Below are positions 6,009 to 9,958 of a stretch of DNA of 9,958 bases, in pieces. The stretch's first letter is position 1. The number at the start of each line of letters is the position of its first letter. The notes under the pieces were generated by a model that saw nothing but the letters and a program-made list of their open reading frames with translations, was not told the origin of the DNA and searched no databases. This DNA is from Myxococcales bacterium UBA5297. Its GTDB lineage: Bacteria > Myxococcota > Myxococcia > Myxococcales > UBA5297. The DNA lies in the NCBI GenBank assembly GCA_002408385.1, contig DHSB01000143.1, positions 1 to 9,958 of the forward strand, written 5' to 3'. The position numbers were made by a program, and so were the translations under genes.

Positions 6009-7157
6009 ATGGGCTGGAAGAGCTTCGCGCGCAGCGCGGCCAAGTCGGTGGCCGCCAATGCCTTGCACTACTCGGGGATGCACGGGCTGCTCGCTCGCGC
6101 CGCGCGCGTGGCCGTCGGTGGCCGCCGGGTGCTCATCCTGAGCTACCACCGCGTGGTCGAGGACTTCGAGAGCGAGCGGCGCCGGGCCATTCCCGGGCTG
6201 CTTTTGAGCGTGCCGACCTTCGAGCGCCAGCTCGACGAGCTGTTTCGCGCCGGCTTCGAGATCGTCCCGCTCGGCGAGGCGATGCAGGTGGTCTCCGGCG
6301 AGCGCGAGCCGCGGCGCGACGCGGCGGCGCTCACCTTCGACGACGGCTACCGCGACGTCTACGACCACGCCTTCCCGGTGCTCGCGCGGCGCGGGCATCC
6401 GGCGACGGTCTTCCTCGCCTCGGGGTTCGTCGGCTCGGGGGCGCGCTTCCCCCACGACCGGCTGCACTACCTGCTCAAGCTGAAGCTGGGGGGCGCGGGC
6501 GGCCGGCCGCGCAACGTCGTCACCTCGGAGCTGGTCGACGCGCGCGCCGCGCTCGCGGTCGAGCGGCTCATCTCGCGCCGTTCGGCCGACGAGCTGCAGC
6601 GGCTCATCGCGCGCATCGAGAAGAGCCTGGGAGGAGGGGCCGAGCTGCTGCCGCCCTCGGGCGAGCCGCTCGGCTGGGAGATGGTGGCGAAGATGGCCGA
6701 GGCGGGCATCGAGTTCGGCGCGCACACGGTCAACCACGTGGTGCTCACCCATGAGTCCGAGGAGTCGATCGATCGCGAGATCGCCGCCTCCAAGCGCGAG
6801 ATAGAGGGGCGGCTCGACCGGCCGGTGCGCGACTTCGCCTACCCCAACGGCTACTACGACCGGCGCATCGTCGCCGCGCTGGTGCGCCACGGCTTCCGCT
6901 CGGCGGTGACGACCGAGGATCTGCCCAACCGCGTCGGCGGCGACCTGTTTTGCCTCAAGCGCAAGACGCTCTGGGAGAACTTCAGCCGCGGGCCGTTCGG
7001 CTACTCGTCCAACCTGACCGCCTGCCACATCGACGATGTCTTCGGGATGCTCTCGCTCACCCGCCCGGTGCTCGGCGAGCGCAACCGCTGCGCGACCAAC
7101 ACGCTCGTCGGCGAGCAGGGCTCCGCGCCGCTACCGCGCCGCGCGCCCGGTCCCTAG
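6009..7157 (+). CDS. Polysaccharide deacetylase, NodB type
   Basis: This 382-residue protein of the carbohydrate esterase 4 fold (PF01522) removes N- or O-acetyl groups from glycans with a divalent metal. Visible motifs are RRVLILSYHRVVEDF near residue 38, LTFDDGYRDVY (from residue 108, with D111 as catalytic base and D112 as metal ligand), FGAHTVNH (236-243, metal histidines H239 and H243), and RDFAYPNGYYD (about 274-284). All three NodB motifs are intact, so activity is expected. No signal peptide or membrane helix is seen, so it probably works on a cytoplasmic or lipid-linked intermediate. It differs from the DUF3473-type deacetylases of exosortase A loci. GGGGAGG lies 5 nt before ATG 6009; the frame is open to GTG 5940, but that part overlaps the preceding gene. 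A tail after about residue 355 (RNRCATNTLVGEQGSAPLP) is not part of the fold and looks poorly structured. Confidence 0.88.
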   Translation: MGWKSFARSAAKSVAANALHYSGMHGLLARAARVAVGGRRVLILSYHRVVEDFESERRRAIPGLLLSVPTFERQLDELFRAGFEIVPLGEAMQVVSGEREPRRDAAALTFDDGYRDVYDHAFPVLARRGHPATVFLASGFVGSGARFPHDRLHYLLKLKLGGAGGRPRNVVTSELVDARAALAVERLISRRSADELQRLIARIEKSLGGGAELLPPSGEPLGWEMVAKMAEAGIEFGAHTVNHVVLTHESEESIDREIAASKREIEGRLDRPVRDFAYPNGYYDRRIVAALVRHGFRSAVTTEDLPNRVGGDLFCLKRKTLWENFSRGPFGYSSNLTACHIDDVFGMLSLTRPVLGERNRCATNTLVGEQGSAPLPRRAPGP

Positions 7158-7164
7158 GTTCAGC

Positions 7165-7197
7165 CCTGCCGGCAGACCGCGTCGAAAGGCCGGCAGG
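7165..7197 (+). promoter_or_regulatory. Stem-loop in the only real gap of the operon
   Basis: CCTGCCGG (7165-7172) and CCGGCAGG (7190-7197) form a perfect 8-bp GC-rich stem with a 17-nt loop. It sits between the deacetylase stop and the acetyltransferase start, where the only Shine-Dalgarno-like sequence (AGGTGAG, 7195-7201) overlaps its right arm. It could lower translation of the next gene or act as a partial terminator or RNA-processing stem; no T-run follows. Confidence 0.4.
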
Positions 7198-7210
7198 TGA
7201 GTTGCCCGCC

Positions 7211-7672
7211 ATGCTCAACGCGCTCGAACTGCACAGGCTCGCGCAAGCTGCCCACAGGCTCGGGGTTCCGCTCGTGCCGCGCGCGCTGCGCAAGCTCATC
7301 CAGCTCGCGACCTGCTCGTACATCGGCACCGGCGCGGAGATCGGCGAGGGGACCGAGCTCGCCTACGGCGGGCTGGGCATCGTCATCCACCCCTCCACCC
7401 GCATCGGCCGCGACGTGCTCGTCGGCCCGCATGTGACCATCGGCGGGCGCTCGACGAGCAAGGGCGCGCCGGTCATCGAGGACGAGGTGAAGATCGGCGC
7501 CGGCGCCTGCCTGCTCGGCGACATCCGCATCGGCCGCGGCGCGCAGGTGGGCGCCAACGCGGTCGTCACCCGGGACGTCGCCCCCTACACCGTCGTCGCC
7601 GGGGTGCCGGCCCGCGAGATCGGCCGGGTGCGCCGCGACGACGAGCCCCTCGAGGAGCCGAGCCGCCCGTGA
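7211..7672 (+). CDS. Short hexapeptide-repeat acetyltransferase, CysE/serine acetyltransferase-like
   Basis: This 153-residue protein is made mostly of left-handed beta-helix hexapeptide repeats, from IGTGAEIGEGTELAYGG to KIGAGACLLGDIRIGRGAQV and GANAVVTRDVAPYTVVAGVP. It resembles the C-terminal half of serine O-acetyltransferase, but the long N-terminal helical domain of CysE is reduced to about 35 residues. At the spot where CysE has the catalytic Asp-His pair (DHATG), this protein reads AYGGLG, while a histidine occurs at IVIHPS (H60). This is common among polysaccharide-locus acetyltransferases, so its acceptor is more likely a sugar hydroxyl or amino group than serine. It should act as a trimer with acetyl-CoA. 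ATG 7211 is chosen from the family start; TTG 7202 in the same frame is possible. Its stop overlaps the next start (GTGA, 4 bp), indicating translational coupling. Confidence 0.82.
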   Translation: MLNALELHRLAQAAHRLGVPLVPRALRKLIQLATCSYIGTGAEIGEGTELAYGGLGIVIHPSTRIGRDVLVGPHVTIGGRSTSKGAPVIEDEVKIGAGACLLGDIRIGRGAQVGANAVVTRDVAPYTVVAGVPAREIGRVRRDDEPLEEPSRP

Positions 7673-8922
7673 ACCGACCGCTCGCAGGCGCGCGCATCCT
7701 CCTGGTCGGCAACTTTCCGCCGCCGCACGGCGGCATCGCCGTCCACGTCGAGGCCCTGCACCGCAGGCTAAAGGCCCACGACGCCTGGGTCCGGGTGCTC
7801 GCGCTCGGGGCGCGCGAGGCGCGCCCGGAGGTGTCCCCGGTGGGCAGCGCGGGCGAGCTGGCCGCGCAGCTCGCCCTGCACGCGGCGCTCGGGTTTCTCG
7901 TCCACGCGCAGATCAGCGGGCACAACCCGCGCTCCTGGGCCATCGCCGCCGCGGTCGGCGCGCTTCGCCGGCCCTTCTCTCCGGCCCCGCTGCTCACCGT
8001 CCACAGCGGGCTCGCCCCCAACTTCCTCGCACTCGGCGCTTCCCAGAGGCGCCTGGTGTGCGTGGCGAGCCGCGGCTTCGGGCGCATCCTCGCGGTCAAC
8101 CCGGCCATCGAGCGCGCGCTGCTCGACGCGGGGCTCTCTGCGTCGCGGGTCGAGGTCGCCCCCGCGGGCACCGGTCCTCTTCAGCCGGGCGAGCCGCCGG
8201 CCGGGCTCGCCAGAGCGCGCGCGCGCTTCGAGCCGCTGCTCGCCTGCGCAGTGGCCCCCAGTCCCATCTACGGCACCCGCCCCTTGCTCGGGGCGCTGCC
8301 GGTGCTCGCGAGCCGCATGCCGCGAGTCGGCCTGGCGCTGTTCGGGCCGGGCCGGCGCGAGGCCATCGAGGCGCTCGCCGGCGTCTACGGGGTGGGCGAG
8401 CGGGTCGAGCTCCTCGGCGAGCTCGACCACGCGCAGGCCCTGGCGACCATCGCGGCCTGCGACGTCTTCGTGCGCCCCTCGCTCGCCGACGGGGACGCGC
8501 TCTCGGTGCGCGAGGCGCTCGGGCTCGGCAAGCCGGTGGTCGCGACCGCGGTGGGCTTTCGGCCCGCGGGCACGCGCCTGGTGCGCAGCGGCGATCCGGT
8601 CGAGCTCGCCGAAGCGGTCGAGGGGGCTTGGCGGGAAGGGGCGGGCAGGCCCGAAGATCCGTCCAATCCTTCGACGCCATCTGATTCCGCTCACCCTGAG
8701 CGTAGCTCCCGACGCGCGAGCGCCGGGAGCGGAGTCGAAGGGCACCTCGACTCCGGCCTCGCAGGCTCGGCCTACGCTCGGGGCTCTCGACTCTGCTCGA
8801 GGCGAACGGACGAGGGGGATTTCCCGACACCTCTTGAGGGCAGTGGCGACGAGCTCGCGCCAGTCCTGCGGGCGTACCTCGAGCTGCTGGGCCGCGGCGG
8901 GCTCGCGGCAGGGGAGAGCTGA
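7669..8922 (+). CDS. Glycosyltransferase, family 4 type (GT-B fold), with an in-frame repeat insertion
   Basis: This 417-residue cytoplasmic or membrane-associated enzyme transfers a sugar from a nucleotide donor to the growing glycan. The N-terminus ILLVGNFPPPHGGIAVHVEA (10-29) is the acceptor-side Rossmann start typical of family 4. The C-terminal donor domain has VGLALFGPG, GERVELLGELDHAQALATI, and DVFVRPSLADGDALSVREAL (265-284) with GLGKPVVATAVGF. In this last motif D274/D276 and E282 occupy the place of the usual E-x7-E. Donor and linkage cannot be predicted. Residues about 330-391 (DPSNPSTPSDSAHPERSSRR onward) are unlike any glycosyltransferase; they are encoded by a palindromic intergenic-type repeat inserted in frame, after which the sequence returns to a normal C-terminal helix (DELAPVLRAYLELLGRG). 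GTG 7669 overlaps the previous stop, and the next gene starts 1 bp after the TGA at 8920-8922. Confidence 0.87.
   Translation: MNRPLAGARILLVGNFPPPHGGIAVHVEALHRRLKAHDAWVRVLALGAREARPEVSPVGSAGELAAQLALHAALGFLVHAQISGHNPRSWAIAAAVGALRRPFSPAPLLTVHSGLAPNFLALGASQRRLVCVASRGFGRILAVNPAIERALLDAGLSASRVEVAPAGTGPLQPGEPPAGLARARARFEPLLACAVAPSPIYGTRPLLGALPVLASRMPRVGLALFGPGRREAIEALAGVYGVGERVELLGELDHAQALATIAACDVFVRPSLADGDALSVREALGLGKPVVATAVGFRPAGTRLVRSGDPVELAEAVEGAWREGAGRPEDPSNPSTPSDSAHPERSSRRASAGSGVEGHLDSGLAGSAYARGSRLCSRRTDEGDFPTPLEGSGDELAPVLRAYLELLGRGGLAAGES
8656..8840. repeat. Palindromic intergenic-type repeat inserted in the glycosyltransferase gene
   Basis: The stretch contains CACCCTGAGCGTAG and GGAGTCGAAGGGCACC, phrases typical of the widespread bacterial repeats that end in TTCGAC...CAGGGTG. 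Internal inverted repeats are GCTCCCG (8705-8711) with CGGGAGC (8724-8730), and GGAGTCGA (8731-8738) with TCGACTCC (8747-8754). Base usage is less codon-like than in the flanking gene, yet no stop codon interrupts the reading frame. Boundaries are estimated from where glycosyltransferase-like sequence stops and resumes. Confidence 0.65.
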
Positions 8923-8923
8923 G

Positions 8924-9958
8924 ATGTGCGGAATCGTTGGCCGCGTCAACGCCGACCGCGAGCGGGCGGTCGCCCCGGAGCCGATGGCGAGCGCGCTCGA
9001 GCTGATGGCCCACCGCGGCCCGGACGGCGAGGGGCTCTACTTCCACGAGAACGCGGCCCTCGGGCACCGCCGGCTCGCCATCCTCGACCGGGCCGGCGGC
9101 GCCGAGCCGATGGCCAACGAGGCGCGCACGGTCTGGGTCGCTTTCAACGGCGAGATCTACAACCACCTCGCGCTGCGCGCCCAGCTCGAGGCGAAGGGCC
9201 ACCGCTTCGCGACCCGCTCGGACACCGAGGCCATCGTCCACGGCTACGAAGAGTGGGGCGACGAGGTGCTCGGGCGCCTGCGAGGCATCTTCGCGATCGC
9301 GCTCTGGGACGGGCGCCGGCACCGGCTGCTGCTCGCCCGCGACCGGCTCGGGGTCAAGCCGGTCTACTGGACCCTGGCCGGCGGCGACCTGCTCTTCGCC
9401 TCTGAGGCGAAGGCGCTCTTCGCCTTCGACGAGGTGCGCCGCGAAATCAACGGCGAGCGGCTCGTCGATTACCTCGCCCTGCGCTACGTGCCGGGGCCGC
9501 AGACGTTGTTCAAGGGCATCGAGCGCCTGCAGCCGGGCCACCGGCTGGTCTTCGAGGACGGCGCCGCGCACCTCGCGCAGTTCTGGGACGTGCCGGTCGA
9601 GGCGAGCTACCTCGAGGCCCGGCCGTGCGACGCGGTCGAGGAGAGCGAGGCGCTCACTCAGCTCATCCTCGAGGCGGTGCGCCTGCGGCTGATGGCCGAG
9701 GTGCCGGTGGGCCTGTTTTTGTCGGGCGGCATCGACTCGACGGCGGTCGGCTGGGCGATGAGGCAGGCCGCCCCCTCGTCACTCAAGAGCTTCGCGGTCG
9801 GCTATGAGGGCGACAGCGAGGGCGAGCTCGCCTGGGCGCGCAAGGCCGCCGAGGCGCTCGGCACCGAGCATCGCGAGGTGCTGGTCGACTGCGCGCTGTT
9901 TCGCGACAGCCTCGCCAAGCTCGCCTGGCACCTCGACGAGCCGATCTCCGACGGCGCC
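8924..9958 (+). CDS. AsnB-like glutamine-hydrolysing asparagine synthase/amidotransferase (partial, runs off the right edge)
   Basis: The first 345 residues are present and the frame is still open at the window end; family members are about 600 residues. The N-terminal class II glutaminase domain begins MCGIVGRVN, with Cys2 as the nucleophile. It continues with MAHRGPDGEG, HRRLAILDRAGGAEPMANEA, FNGEIYNH and SDTEAIVHGYEEWGDEVLGR. After a linker (YLALRYVPGPQTLFKGIERL) the synthetase domain starts with GLFLSGGIDSTAVGWAM (PP-loop S267-S272, binds ATP) and reaches DEPISDGA. Glutamine-derived ammonia is used to amidate an ATP-activated carboxylate. In polysaccharide loci such proteins probably amidate uronic acids or other glycan carboxylates rather than make free asparagine; the acceptor here is unknown. 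The ribosome-binding site AGGGGAGAG (8910-8918) lies 5 nt before ATG 8924, inside the preceding gene. The exosortase-linked amidotransferase subfamily is one possibility that the visible half cannot confirm. Confidence 0.9.
   Translation, partial: MCGIVGRVNADRERAVAPEPMASALELMAHRGPDGEGLYFHENAALGHRRLAILDRAGGAEPMANEARTVWVAFNGEIYNHLALRAQLEAKGHRFATRSDTEAIVHGYEEWGDEVLGRLRGIFAIALWDGRRHRLLLARDRLGVKPVYWTLAGGDLLFASEAKALFAFDEVRREINGERLVDYLALRYVPGPQTLFKGIERLQPGHRLVFEDGAAHLAQFWDVPVEASYLEARPCDAVEESEALTQLILEAVRLRLMAEVPVGLFLSGGIDSTAVGWAMRQAAPSSLKSFAVGYEGDSEGELAWARKAAEALGTEHREVLVDCALFRDSLAKLAWHLDEPISDGA

Noticed and set aside
8096..9571. 491-codon open frame on the minus strand across the glycosyltransferase and amidotransferase genes
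   Set aside because: It overlaps two well-supported plus-strand genes and has a low-complexity arginine- and proline-rich product, as expected from G/C third-position bias read in antisense.
1..9958. CRISPR array, tRNA or rRNA genes
   Set aside because: I saw no regularly spaced short repeats, and no tRNA cloverleaf or rRNA-like stretch was evident on reading either strand. The repeats present are a single diverged pair and isolated hairpins.

Overview
This 10 kb window is very GC-rich. Codon third positions in the long genes are almost always G or C, and start codons are ATG or GTG behind purine-rich ribosome-binding sites. It looks like a chromosome fragment from a high-GC Gram-negative bacterium. 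The gene families (FemAB-like acetyltransferases in a polysaccharide locus, IS-type debris, a HigBA-type module) would suit a myxobacterium or another former deltaproteobacterium, but nothing in the window fixes the taxon.

Left third (1-2495): a variable, decayed region. It holds an intact small minus-strand gene of unknown function (148-441) and the remnant of a DDE integrase-core transposase on the minus strand (580-843). A complete toxin-antitoxin pair follows on the plus strand: a RelE/ParE-superfamily (HigB-like) toxin at 1175-1465 and a HigA-like antitoxin at 1475-1768. Next come a perfect 12-bp hairpin (1927-1954), a possible replication-protein fragment, and a 5'-truncated second copy of the small minus-strand gene (2142-2325). 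The toxin-antitoxin module therefore lies between two related, directly repeated segments (about 20-331 and 2056-2325). Its promoter is unusually readable: TTGACG, 17 nt, TACAGT, with a 24-bp palindromic operator across the spacer and -10. The toxin GTG falls about where transcription should start, so the mRNA is probably leaderless.

Right three quarters (2496-9958): seven tightly packed plus-strand genes that form part of an exopolysaccharide or cell-surface glycan locus. In order they are a FemAB-like GNAT acyltransferase, a DegT/DnrJ/EryC1-type PLP aminotransferase, a second FemAB-like GNAT acyltransferase, a NodB-type polysaccharide deacetylase, a short hexapeptide-repeat acetyltransferase, a family-4-type glycosyltransferase, and an AsnB-like glutamine amidotransferase/asparagine synthase that runs off the right edge. 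Genes overlap or are separated by 1-20 bp. The one exception is a 53-bp gap before the acetyltransferase, which holds a stem-loop. Such sets are typical of polysaccharide loci, including those linked to exosortase/PEP-CTERM systems, but no exosortase or polymerase gene is visible here. A plausible joint role is to build a sugar chain (glycosyltransferase) and adjust its amino and carboxyl groups: amination, N- or O-acylation, deacetylation and amidation.

The most unusual points are an in-frame insertion of a palindromic, intergenic-repeat-like sequence near the 3' end of the glycosyltransferase gene, the operator and leaderless arrangement of the toxin-antitoxin promoter, the repeat pair around that module, and two divergent FemAB-like genes flanking an aminotransferase. 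I found no convincing wholly new system.
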